NCBI GenBank assembly: GCA_942159475.1
Contig: OW804095.1
Location: 55,394,773 to 55,458,772 of the forward strand
From: Sthenelais limicola
Lineage: Eukaryota; Annelida; Polychaeta; Phyllodocida; Sigalionidae
Direction of reading: 5' to 3'
DNA: 64,000 nucleotides
Each line of letters begins with the position of its first letter. Within the stretch, counting starts at the first letter, position 1. Positions 35,379-47,700 of this stretch are shown one piece after another. The notes beneath the pieces are model-generated. The model was given only the letters and a program-made list of their open reading frames with translations, ran no database searches and was not told the origin of the DNA. The translations under genes were made by a program, and so were the position numbers.

Positions 35379-38300
35379 TAGACGTCTAGGCAAGGGGCCT
35401 TGTAGTGACTATCCAACAATTTATTGTGCTGTCAGACATAAAGTTGCTGTATGCCATGGCCTGGTGGGATATCACTGTAGCCTCGCCGGACTGCAGCGTA
35501 GTGCGGTCAGGTGGTGCGACATAAACGACATGCGACGCTAGGCTAAATAACAGCCTGCTGCGAAACAATCACACCTGTGCACAGCAACATAATAGGGGTG
35601 AAGACCGAAGTGATAATTGATAATGTAAACCTTCCTCTGTCATTGGGCCAGGGCAGTTAGCACAAGCAATCACAATTAATAACATTTGGTTATTGGGCAA
35701 AATTTACTTGTGAAGAAAGAACACTTAATATGTTCAGTGTCTCCCTTCTGTACACCTCTCTCACATTATAAAACTGATTTGAATCGAATTGAATTGAGAT
35801 TTATGACTCCGGGGATTGTTTACTGCACATGCATCCCCATCTATACCTAACAAGAATAATAAAAAGGAAGGGATCCGATACTATTGAGGTGTTGGTAACT
35901 GATACTCACCCAAATCATGTGACTTGTCAAAAAACTATGATGGGCTTTTACTTTTGTAAGCAAACTATCTAAAATAGCTTAATTTAATTACTGACTCCAT
36001 GTGATTTAATCTGCGTTTGATCAAGGACATGAATGAACACCTTTAACTTCTATATCCCTCCCTCAATGGATCTTAATCCTTATTGATACCATCTGGAAAT
36101 TAATCGTAGTTAGGAACATGAAATGAATTGTGATTTCTGCCGCGGTTTGTCTTGTCAAAATGCTGTTGTATAATCCGCGTTTGATAATTTAATACTAAAA
36201 CAATAATATTGACATATAATATATAACGACGCAATGAATAGGGTTGGTTGTGGCGTTCTATCACATACACCACCAAGTCAAATGTTGCTCCTTCGCCGCA
36301 TGCCCCGTCATTTTCTTAAGTTATAGTTTGGCCCCGTCTGTGGCAACTATATCTATCGGGTCTCCATTGCCGAAACGCCCGTAGAGTGTCGGCTCTTGGC
36401 CTCGGGGACACCTCCCCAACCACAACCTAAGGTCGGCGATGAGGGCTAGAACATTTAGTGAAAGGTTGGAACTGTGGCCCGGATTAATGCCTCCTGCCAT
36501 GGATCCAATTAAGGCCTATCAGGCGTAATCGTTGGTCAATAGGCGGCGTAGTGATACAGGTGGTGTGCTTCCCATGTAACCCTCCGCTAATCAATGAGAT
36601 CCCTCCTCGCGCGTGGTAGCAGGGGCGGTGCGTCGCGCGCTCTGATAACGGGAGGCGCTTGCTGACATAAAAATAATACCCAACAAACATGGAGACAATG
36701 TATGAAATTACAGGCGTCAAATATTGGTTCAATATCAGGTGCGCTTTGTCTGCTATTGAGGAAACAAATGGACCAGGAGATTCCGTCATTCAATCATGAA
36801 TTGTTGGGGGTCATATGAGTCAATGGATTAAGATTGTATATATGACGATGAATAAAAACATAATTCAGCATTTTAATAACATGCATAGGATTTCCAGGGG
36901 GCGTACCTAAATTAGCAACAGATTCCAAGGAAGATGTATCTCATCTCTGTAATATCATAACTAATAAGCCGTTTTGATAACAAGCAGAAACTCGCGACAT
37001 AGGCCTATACAGTTTTGAAGTGAATTACTAAGTGCATGTCTTAAGAATTAAGCCTAGGGAAACCGCCTAGATTATCAGGCACATTCCCAAAACGGCATGG
37101 CCATCAAAATATCTCTACCTATTATCAACCAATTATCTCATATATAATCTGGAGTAGCATGGCTTGGATTTCTCATACACTTGGCTCTGAATCTATATCG
37201 TTTATCTTACCTGTCATCAGTCCTAGTGGGAAAAATATAAAATATTCAGAGGCACGGCTATTGCGACAGACCTTGTGCAGAGGGTGTTTTATTTGTAGGA
37301 GGAGGTAGACCAAACAGTGGCGTAATACGATATTTTAGGCAAATGAGAACGACCAGTTGCCGAAAAACTACAGTAGGAAGTAATACATGTTGCTCTAATT
37401 CCTCCGCAAGGAAGGGCACATAATGCATTCTTAGTACACATTCCAACGATTCGGAGGGGTGCGTTAATTTAACACAATGGTGCTTGTTATGTGGGTGAAA
37501 TCGCCAAAATATGTACTATTCGCCTTCACAAATCCTCTCAAGAAACCATGAGGTTGAAAATAGAGTTCAGCATACCAAAAAGATTCTTTTAACCAACGCA
37601 CTACTGTATATTCACAGTATTCATCATTTGAGGCAGATTTACCAGATTGTACTAAATTTATAGAGCGCTCTGCTGGCCTGATGAAAATGGATGACGTCAT
37701 GGTGTTAGTGGCGCTTGTGATGTGGTTGAAGTCATCAGAAAATAAACAATTGATAGCTCTACACATTTATTAAAGCAATGATAAGTATTTGGCATATCTG
37801 AGTATATTTGGTCAATAGATGGAACCCGATGAGAATGTGGTAGAAGGGACTCTATTGCACTCTCCGAGATGTTTGTTTTTTCGTGGCCCATGAGCCCAAT
37901 AGGCGAGTGGGTTACAAAGAAAACATCGAGGACAGTGCAATAGTGTCCTGATCAGTTCCACATTCGAATTTAGGTTCTATATTTACTCCCACATTGTTAT
38001 GCTTATCTTATATGGCTATGTTTACTGGGGACAGGAAGTCATACCACACGCGTTGAACTGGTGAAAATTACCACACTTACTCCCGCCCATACAAATAGCA
38101 TGTGGTACATACATCAACGTGGAGTAATGTTATGTATGTTTGGTGCAATGTTATCTGACTTAACCCATACCAGTCTACATGATCTTTGGTTCCATATAAT
38201 TGCTCCATGATACTGGCTAGACTGGCACCAAGTTGGGCTTTTTATCTTATTTTTTATTTTCCATAAACATGATATTTGATAATGCTTTTCTCAGCTTAAG

Positions 38301-40450
38301 ATGCAAATGATATTTATTATTGTTTTCGAGAGTTCTATCCAATATTCACCAATAGAAATTGCATAGTTATGCCCTATACAAACAGACAATTAAAAGGCTT
38401 GAGTATCTATCTATTGACCAACAAGAATAGTAACAGGTTGTGTCTGCTTTATGTATAGAATATGTAGAATATTTCAAGCATCTAGAAGTCGAAATTGATG
38501 TTAATATGAGTTTCTCGATCATTCTTTGTAAATAAAGTGTGTATCTCAGCTCAAGGTGCCTCAAAATCAAATAGATACACACAATTAGACCGAATAAAAA
38601 ATATTGGAGTTATATAGAAGACCGAACATTTTGCCATTGCAAAAAGAGTAGGGAAATAAGGAACTTGTGTCTCATTGTTAGAGAAAATAATCTTGTGCCT
38701 AGAGAACTGAAATAGATAACTGAATAACGCTAGTTAACTGACTTGCACTAGTCTACAGAATGGCAATCAGTGTGTTTTAGGAGAAAACAAATGTAATTTC
38801 AATAGTTTGGCGAATTTAGAAATAATTATGTTAGAGGGTCAGTTTGAATCGTTGTAAATGTATACTAAAAGTATTAGACAGCTCGGCATTCTCGGGTTTT
38901 GAAACAATCATCTCCTCGGGCTAAACCCCAATTGAAGACGCTATATCCATGTAATGCCCGAAACCCTCAAAAACCCTCGTTGACTAAAGTGGTGCGGCCA
39001 CTGTCGACAAAAGCTTGTCAATGTATTGACGATGGAATTCGTGGCGATGAGGAGGGTTATCTATAGCTGCATTGTCTTAAATCGTCCAAATTTGTTGGTC
39101 CATTAGTATCCTTTTGTGAAACGCACACTAGTCACACGCAAATCACGAAAGAACACTAAGTGGGACCACTGCTTTGATCTAAATATCTTATTAATAAGTC
39201 ATAGTTCTGACCCCTAGGGGAGCAAAATCAAGTGAGGCGTAAACGTCTGAGTCATGCACCGTTGCGTTCCTAGCACTCGGATAGTGCTATTTGTTATCAC
39301 GCTGAGTATGATGCCTACATAGGCTGCATATATACACGTATATGCATGGGCTTGGAATATCTCATTTCCATTATTTCCATTACTTGACCAAGCCAGTTTA
39401 ATGCAATGGCGGGTCAGAGAGCTCTATATCTATGGACTGGCTGTACCAACAGCCAGCTAAGCGAGGTTCCCTTCATCCAAAGATAATACCCGCTGATCCG
39501 GATCTCAGAAACCTTCTTCAAATTAAATATTGTCGCATCCTTAATAGCTAAGTTCTCTAGGTGGCCAAACAGCCAATTGGCGTCGCTCCAAGGTCGCCTG
39601 GTTAACAACAAACTGAAGTGCTGCGTGTCATAGCACGTGACCTTCCCGTCAGCGCCGGGAGCGGATGTCAGCTGAGATAGACAACTAGTTGTCCACAAGT
39701 GTCGCCGGGTGCGCTGCCGGAATGTCCGGATCCTCCACCCCTGCTGCCCATCCAACCAATAAAATGTAGACCTAGTGCCAGCCGAACTTTGCTTTGATGA
39801 AAGCGAAAGTGAATGCAGGGAAGCCAAAGAAGCGATGGCTTCGCAAAATATGAAGGTCAAAATAGCTGAGGTCACGCCAAACTTCTCGCGCCCTTTTATC
39901 TAGCCGGAAACGTTTTACCTGCGGCTGTTATTAGGTAAATGGCACGATGGCGGGTTAGTGTCAGGGTCAGGTACTGAACAGGGCTGGGAAAGTGGGACTT
40001 GAATCTTAATGAGTAAAATTCGAATTATTTTTTTATTTTATTTTTCATTTCAGGCTAATGATATATAAATGTAGTACAGGTTACATAAAAAACACAATAT
40101 CGTACGAGGATGTTTTCACGTGCTGCCTATTGGAAAATGAAATCCCAATTGGAAAATGAAAAGTCTGCATTTGCTTCGACAATTGAAACCTATAGCATTA
40201 ATAAGACCAATTATCATTACTATAGGCTTCAACAACGTTATTACAAAATGTTATTAAAACTATATAGAGAGATGATCTCTCCGGTGTTGTATAACATCGA
40301 AAACCAGAATCAATCTGAATTGAGCTACAAGGTGCATAGCATTGTAAACATACGTGACTCAAAACTTGTAAACAAGCATTACGTTGTTGATCATCAAATT
40401 GCTCTCTCGAAGTAGATCTGTCAGTAGCCATGGGATAAATCGGAAGGCAG
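35379..40450. other. Intergenic, no gene recognised
   Basis: A 14-bp palindrome CCTAGACGTCTAGG directly abuts the right end of the 300-bp MITE. Otherwise only short ORFs were seen. One 460-base open frame at 39414-39875 (-) has no ATG and is discussed among rejected items. Confidence 0.45.
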
Positions 40451-40680
40451 GGCATTCCAAATAGTTCAGTTGGTAAGGGCACTGGGCAGGGAGTTCAAGG
40501 GTGTGAGTTGCTGCCTGGGTCAGCCAACCGTCACAATACTGGGTTACTTCATACGGTGCTCTGATCGGGCATTCACACAGAACTACGGTAGGCATCTTTC
40601 CTGATTTGGAAGGGGAAGGGCAGCTCCGATGTATGAACACCGGACATATCATAGGGTGGTCATGGATTCACACCTGGGTA
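40451..40680 (+). repeat. Possible degenerate tRNA-derived SINE
   Basis: GTTCAGTTGGTAAGG at 40464-40478 resembles a tRNA A box, and GAGTTCAAGGGTGTGAG shortly after loosely resembles a B box, followed by a CTGGGTCAGCC-type tail often seen in invertebrate SINEs. A second A-box-like GTTCAGTTGGTAGAG occurs at 57783-57797. No cloverleaf could be drawn, so these are not tRNA genes. Element borders are unknown. Confidence 0.35.
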
Positions 40681-41041
40681 AGTCAGTCTAATCGACATAT
40701 ATGTATGTAATATAGAAGGGATCAGATGCCATGATTGATCACAATATGAGGACTTCCCGAAGAACCGTGTATTTGATCTTGCAGACGCTTGCGGAAGGAA
40801 ACTGAGTCTCCTCAGGTTGCACGAGGTTGTGAGGGTCAGAATCAATTTCAACCCGGCATGAGGAGACGCCGATATAGAAATATGGTAGTAATATGGTATT
40901 GGAGGGCAAGCGAGTAATGCACTGGTTTACGTTCTTTGTTTTGTTAACGTTACGCTTCATGCGACCATATCTATATATATATTTATTATACGCGCATGCT
41001 ATATGAGAGGTGCTATAAGTGGGGTGCTATAAAATTGGTCA

Positions 41042-41059
41042 TATAGGACGCGTCCTATA
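41042..41059. other. Perfect 18-bp palindrome
   Basis: TATAGGACGCGTCCTATA reads the same on both strands. It lies about 50 bp left of the 12-bp minisatellite and contains an MluI-type ACGCGT core. It has no known role here. Confidence 0.85.
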
Positions 41060-41109
41060 AAAATGTAGTTGTCTAAAAATAGCTCTGACTCAGCACTTCC
41101 GCTGTCTCC

Positions 41110-41187
41110 GCGGAGATCCCCGCGGAGATCCCCGCGGAGATCCCCGCGGAGATCCCCGCGGAGATCCCCGCGGAGATCCCCGCGATC
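41110..41187. repeat. Minisatellite, 12-bp unit GCGGAGATCCCC, 6 full copies
   Basis: Six perfect head-to-tail units at 41110-41181 with partial units at both ends. The unit contains overlapping self-complementary words (CCGCGG, GATC), so each strand can form several alternative hairpins. It is GC-rich in an AT-rich surrounding. ORFs through it (GDLR and AGIS repeats on the - strand) are by-products. Confidence 0.95.
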
Positions 41188-41488
41188 GGTAATCCACCTG
41201 TGATTATAAAAATACATAATAAACACCACACCATTAAATAGAGAATTAAATTCTCTATCAAATGATGTAAGGTTTATTATTGTAGCTCAAGAAATGGCTA
41301 CGATATGAACGTTTTAGTTCAACCAAGTCAGTAAGTAAACACTGCATGATCACACAGTCCTGACAGCTCACCGTTGTAGCCTACTGACGGTGCTCTCAGC
41401 GGGGCAGCAGGGGCTCTCTGAGAGTTCTTTAATACTTTTTCAGTGATATCTGATGATGATCAAATTTTATGCACATATAATAAATATA

Positions 41489-41621
41489 GAATGGAACTCG
41501 CCAGCAATAATCGAAAATTTATAGGACTTGATTCGTCCACATAAGCACTCTGCCTACGGCATCATGCTTATGTGGACGAATCTCGTCCTATAAATTTTCG
41601 ATTATTGCCGGCTCGTCCCAT

Positions 41622-41623
<2 letters not shown>
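41489..41623. mobile_element. Fold-back element with ~65-bp arms
   Basis: The left arm GAATGGAACTCGCCAGCAAT then AATCGAAAATTTATAGGAC and ATTCGTCCACATAAGCA is repeated inverted on the right. The small loop (TGCC-TAC-GGCA) also pairs, so nearly all 135 bases fold into one hairpin centred at about 41556. A CT then AT microsatellite (41621-41654) follows. This is either a fold-back MITE or a hairpin-forming transcript locus; nothing supports a microRNA. Confidence 0.75.
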
Positions 41624-41654
<31 letters not shown>

Positions 41655-43194
41655 TGAATTTTTATTCATGAATTTTTAACAATTACATAGTCATGAAAAG
41701 GGCATACAATTCTACAGTGCAGGTCTTCCAATGTGTCCTAAATAAAATGAAAACGAACATATATCTTGATTTACATAGTAATTCATCGATGATTTAGGCT
41801 CAGTGTTACAATTTTTATAGAGAGGTACTTAGGTAATATTTAGGTCCTATTGTACTTTAAGACCTTTACATCACTGTCGGTTAATGTCAGGGTCAGATAT
41901 ATGTTGGCTAGAAGTTGCAATCCAAGAAGTTGCACGACAAAAGAAATCTTACCAAATGTACTCCTATCGTGACTTATAGGACTGCATGTATCAATACTCT
42001 GCTGGTGTTATGCTAATGCAAGAATCTGAAGAAAGATTGGTAAAAGGTTCGAATTCATTGTTCTGGTCACCTGTGCCTTTATTCTCTCAACACAACTGAC
42101 GAACTATATTGTATACGTACTGTGCTAGATAAGCCGAAACATCACTGTTTTAATGGAGTTGTTGTATTTGTATTACCATAGCCAAAGGCAACTTTGCATG
42201 TACTACTTACATGTTTTAACCACTACGATCTACCTAGCATATACGCACGACGCGTACGCGGGGCGTTCTTACGTAGATCATGCAGATTGTTCACTTTTTA
42301 CTTAACTCCTGCATTTTACTACCAGGTGGAGTGTCTTTCTAACATTATACTTTTCCATTACTTGCTTTTTTACTGTCTGCCATTTTATGTCAACACCGTT
42401 ATGTATTCTTATGATCATTTGCTATGTCACTTTATCAGCCTTTAAGATATTAGATCTACCACAGTAAAACTTTATTTCTCGAACATATAACATTCGTAAT
42501 TTTTCTCATTTCGATTAAAATACTATTCAAAGATACACATAATGTGTATCATAAGAGAATGGCCGAGAGAAGCTCTTGTCATGATGACTTACATATTTCG
42601 TGTACATTATCATCCAGTAACATGATAATAATATACGATGATTTTGTGGGTCTGTGATCTTATGCGTTTCAGTCTGTATCTCTAGGCATGTGATAACCAC
42701 AATGATAAACAGTGCTCATATAATGTCCACTATACTATTTCTAGGGCTGAGAGGAGAGGGTATAACTGTTCTAATTTGTCAATATTTGCTCTAGACAAAC
42801 CTTTCACGCATGTAGATTTTGTGAATCCAGTTTGCTAGTTTCTGTGTCTGGGCACATTATACAGATCCTTATATGATCAATCCAGATCTGGGCGCTGGAT
42901 GATGTAACCTAGCCAAGGCGCTCTCACCCTTGACAAATGTCTCGACCTATATTCCCACACTCTTTATGAGACGAACGTTGCCAGATATTGGATACTTCGG
43001 CAGGTCGAATGAAATTATGGTACCATCTTTTAGCACATAATACATCAGAGATATTAGTAATACTAATTGTGTGAAGCACATCAGTACATTTTAAGTATAT
43101 CCATTGTTTGGAATTTACTAAATGGTATTTGAAACTTCATCACGCCTACCTATTGGTCTGAACATGATGTGATGTATTTAGAATGCGACGACCA
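41655..43194. other. Intergenic, no gene recognised
   Basis: AT-rich sequence, short chance ORFs only. Confidence 0.5.
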
Positions 43195-43396
43195 TATGTG
43201 ATGTGTTACAGCAAAATGAGTCACAAGTCGCAAAAAATAAGAACATATGATATAAATATATTTGAAACGGTGAGATCAAGCCGATTCTAATGATAGAAAG
43301 CATTAAGGACAGTTAAAAGGTTCTATATTTTAAGTTTGGTATTTTTATTTTTTAACAAAAAGGTTTGATTTCTGGGTGGACATTTACTGGTAAAGT
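43195..43396 (+). mobile_element. MITE family M1, copy 3 (right end missing)
   Basis: Begins TATGTGATGTGTTACAGC then AAAATGAGTCACAAGTCGCA and continues through the shared interior (GAGATCAAGCCGATTC, TTCTGGGTGGACATTTACT). It stops before the inverted right end, so it is truncated. It is in the same orientation as copy 1. Confidence 0.78.
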
Positions 43397-44629
43397 ACTT
43401 AAATATTCTCTATAACATGACCTTCGTAATCCATAAATATATTTTATACACAGTCTTGAAATTTAGTACATGTATGTATGCTACACAAAGCGTTATGCAC
43501 TCCAAAAATGAAATGATTCCCTCAAATTTATCTTGCGAATAAAACACTTTGAAAATAGTCTCTCTCCGCCCAACCTCGAAGCAGACAGCATAATAATTAT
43601 GTTCACTCACGCACATCTTTATCACATACATAATTTGTTACTCATCCCCTTGGCACAGTTAGGCCTAGCTATTCTGGTAGGAAGAGTACCGCCTAAAGTC
43701 TTCACATATCCCTCCTTGGCCGAACAATGGGAACAGGCGAGCTGTGCAAATTTGTTCCGGACTAACAAACTTCCGCCGGGTAAACATGATGGTTGCACTT
43801 TCCACGGCCATCATTTAATAGATTCCAGCTTCTAATCGAAGACTCTTTCCGGCGATTTCTGTCATTTTCTCATTGATTCTCGTAGCTTTGATACCATGCA
43901 GCATTGAACAGCCAATTTTTTCCCCTAAAATACCGTTTGTAGTTTGATTCAGCGCCATCGCTAAAATTTCATTGTTACTGTCCGGATACAATTAATTTTA
44001 CTAAAATCACTAAAATTGGATGATTTTTGGAGTATCCTTCCGTTCACTATGGTTAAAGAGTTGCGATTGATTATTACGACATATTGCAAAGGAAGGTAAT
44101 ACCATGAAAGTCTTTCCATATACTTGGACTGCAATTGACGTACTTATTAAGGTAACATTGGAGCTCGCTTGCGGGAGTTTTCGGAAGCTAGAAAGCAAAG
44201 CAGATGCGGGAAATCCACTGTAGGCTATGCAAGGCTTGGCATAGATGACCTTCTTATTGGCTTTATGCCTTTTTACTAACAAGCCATACTACACCAGGAG
44301 GTGTTTTCCCATGTCTTGACGACAGACACCCAGACCAAAATGACCCCAATGACCCAAGGACCAGCGGTTCATCGAATGTTTCAATCTTCCTTGTGTATAC
44401 CAATTGAAAATCCTTTGGCTGTGTGACTGTGGCCGGCGTATATATTTCCTAGTTTTGATCGTTTGATTGTCCGGGCCAATTATCTGAGAAGTTGCAGCTC
44501 CAGCGGTTTTGAAGGGACCTTTTATGAATGTGCTACTTCGTTGTCCTTTTCATGCGATTAATTTACTTTGTTCACGTTTTTTGTGATAAATAGAGACTAA
44601 TTGCGTGCTAATATTTATCTTTTTTGCAG
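43397..44629. other. Intergenic or upstream region of the 44.65-kb exon
   Basis: No gene recognised. If the exon at 44630 is real, this segment would hold its upstream intron or promoter; CTTTTTTGCAG at its right end is a good acceptor. Confidence 0.4.
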
Positions 44630-44742
44630 TTAACAGGCCTTCAGTGACAGATGGCTGCCGGGGTGGTTCGCGCAAGGAATATATGCACAGAGTCTCTGGC
44701 TACATCATTTTCCTACACTATTGACAACATCATTAATAAAGG
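44630..44742 (+). CDS. Candidate first coding exon with an eh1-like motif
   Basis: A strong acceptor (TATCTTTTTTGCAG) precedes 44630 and a donor (AAAGG|GTAATT) follows 44742. An ATG at 44651 opens 30 codons plus two bases: MAAGVVRARNICTESL then ATSFSYTIDNIINKG. The core FSYTIDNIINK resembles the eh1 (Groucho-binding) stretch F-S-I-x-x-I-L found near the N-terminus of many homeodomain repressors. No homeodomain exon was found downstream in the window, so the assignment rests on one short motif and two splice sites. It could be a chance exon. Confidence 0.35.
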
Positions 44743-47700
44743 GTAATTATTCATCATAATAATAATTAGTACAGTAGAAACCTGCTATTAAGAGTGCCTT
44801 CATGAATATAAAGTTGGTACAGAAAATGGACAGACGACCTGTAGGCCTACTGCGTCTTGTATTTTATAATGCAGTGAGGTCACAATATGCATGCTTCTGA
44901 ATCACTCTTCATGCAGTGATACTCATCCTAGCGCCAACGCTGTTTGTTGTATGGTACCCATGCTTGGTCCGTTTGCGCAACATGATTGCAGAATTACGTG
45001 AATCTACACTCGATTCTGGGAAACGTTATATCAATCAATTGCCCAGCATGACCCTACACAAATAATATCCTCCTTCTACCGTTTTAAAAGATTTATGCGA
45101 GTAAAACCTTTTCAAACGGTATGACCCAAAAGGTCAGCAAGCACTGAGACTCCTTGTCAAACCTTGAAGGGATCAAAAAGGCCTTTTCGTCAAAACTAGA
45201 TGTGTGCTTTTACACCATCGCTCGGTTATTCCCCCCTGTGATTGATCGATGCCTACCTGGCGAAATTAGCACAATTTAGGAAGCCACTAATCAGTCAATC
45301 AGAACGTCACTTGGATACAACAATGTCATATTAAAACTTATTATATCGATCTGATTTATTAGACCCTCATCTATTAAAGAATAAAAAAAGTATTGATGAT
45401 TAACATAATGTCAAAATAGGTGACATACTGGCAAACTGAATTCACAAAAAGGTGGGCCGGTATTGTCATGGTTGTATTATGTCTATAACTCATATCATAG
45501 TATGTGAGACGTCTTAAGAAGGGTAGGCAAGAATAGTCAGGGAAACCCTTGATGCACACCAACACCTGTTTTGTCACACCTCCAGCTTAAAGTAGCTAAC
45601 CTCTTTGTAAGTATAGATTTCCGTTTTCTGCACAGTGGGAGCTCTTCGGTCTGTTTCTTACAATATTTAGCGGCTCAAACTCATGCTCTTCGCCTTATGG
45701 CTACAAAAGTTCAGCTAACATTCCTACTATAGTTGCAATACATTTCTTGGGACATGCCCATCCTTCTGCACAGATGCCATTATTTCCCATGTCATCATCG
45801 AAATTGTAAAGAACAATCAAAGGGGAATACTATCTCTCACACGCATAAAAGCATTAGAAACTATCATCAAATACATTCATCCATATATATGTACAGGTAT
45901 ATTACATATGTATGTGTATTAATTATATTATATAATATCTAAATAATATAGTCGTGCAAGATGCCCATCCAAAATCGAAGAAGATGTTGTTTACTAGCTG
46001 CATGGTATATTCAGACATGCTTGTCGTTTTTTCTTCCTCTGTTACTTTGGCGTCTATTCAAATATTTCGCAAAACCTACAGAAGTAGAAATAGAGATAAT
46101 TGTCCTGGTGTATGTATGCATAAACCAGATATATATATGTCATACTGACCCCATTGAAATAGTGAAAGGCAAAGTTGTTAGGCTGGATGCGAATGATGAA
46201 ATCAGATTAAGCAAGATGGCCTCTCGAAGAGAATGCTTCAGGGCACGACATAAGGAGGATTCGGAGGTGGAACTGCCAGGCGTGGGAACCTGTCGCCTCG
46301 TCCCATGTGTATAGACAATCCAAGATTCCGACTCTTAGTAATCCTTCTCCGTGCTCGTGGGAATGCCAGAAAACAAATGCTATTGTCCCTTTTACCATTG
46401 ATGGATTCCCTGATGTTTGAGGTGAAATTACTTATTTACTCATGTTCTCCAAATAAAATGCCGGTGTTTCAATCAATCTTTACCTGACATTTGAAGCTAT
46501 TTTATGGCGAAAAATCATGAGTTTTTAAACAGGATCGATAATTACAAGTTGGGAAGAAGGTGGTGAATATGACCCTCCCTATATTATCTAACCTGAACGA
46601 TCGTCATGGACGAGGATTAGCGGTGGAGTCAGTTAGGATACGAGCTCAATATTTCATATTAATTAGTTGGTATTATTGGTAAGTCGAATATTATTCGGAG
46701 AAGGAACTTGCATAATGTGCATGTATACACACAATATTATAATGAACAATGGCACAATATCCGTTTCTACGGATCTATATGATTATCTATCAAACTATTT
46801 GTACTCAAATATCTTTATATAATGACCTCCCTGCTCTGATATCCCCCGACCTCTATCGCTATGAGTGGTGTTACAATAACGTACCTTTAGGTAATGGACT
46901 CCCATTATAGATTGGCGGGAAAAAATTAGTTAGTCTATGGACTTTATAACTATTTTATTTCTAGTATTCCCTGGTGCAGATGGGCAACATTCATAAATAA
47001 ATGTCAAAATTCTAAACACATTAGATACGAATGATCTATTAATGCGTTGACTTTAACATTGCAAGTCAATACATATTATATCATATTCCCTGATTTTTTT
47101 GATTTTTTTTTATTATTCAGATTTATAATCTATATAATAATATGTTGCTCCTCTTTTAAGGCTGTTAATATAAAGGAACATTTTACATACTCAACATCAA
47201 ATGAGACTTCAAAACTTACAAAAACCGCTGGGATACAAGTTTTGGTGTTACGAAATTTTCATTTCATATTAAGTTCAGATAATTTAGCCATGCATGTTAT
47301 GTTTCATCCGTCTCCAGTATTGATATAGCTTGGGAAATGACACATATATTCATGTTTGAGACATTCTATAGATGGTAGCATACGATGAATTTAAATTAGG
47401 TCTTTCCTTTTATCCATGACAGGAAATCTTAAATATTCTTCTAATCCTTCATTTCAAGAAGCGTGCAGGTTGTTTATCTATTCATATTATTGTATATATC
47501 ATATATACTATATGCACACTCCATAGAAAAAGAATTTTGATTATTAATGACATAGGACCTACTAACAAGTTCAATTATAATAGTATGTTGTATGTATGGC
47601 TTATATTTATCGTCAGCAGTATAAACATTTTAATAATAAATTTACATTAATTAAATATTATGTCGCAGAAAAAAGAAGAAATTTGGGTGGTCTATATGAT

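Noticed and set aside
36484..36789. 101-codon ORF (-) with a hydrophobic segment
   Set aside because: ATG present and one possible membrane helix, but the remainder has no protein-like pattern, and no partner exon was seen.
39414..39875. 153-codon open frame on the - strand starting with a signal-peptide-like stretch
   Set aside because: It begins with GTG, not ATG, and no clear splice sites or family features were found. It could be an exon, but the evidence is too thin.
40464..40510. tRNA gene
   Set aside because: Only A-box-like and weak B-box-like words; no cloverleaf arms pair.
41001..41261. ORFs with GDLR or AGIS repeats
   Set aside because: Generated by the 12-bp minisatellite, whose length is a multiple of three.
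45961..46314. 117-codon ORF (+)
   Set aside because: Unusual composition with no domain, and no conserved pattern; likely chance in open AT-rich DNA.
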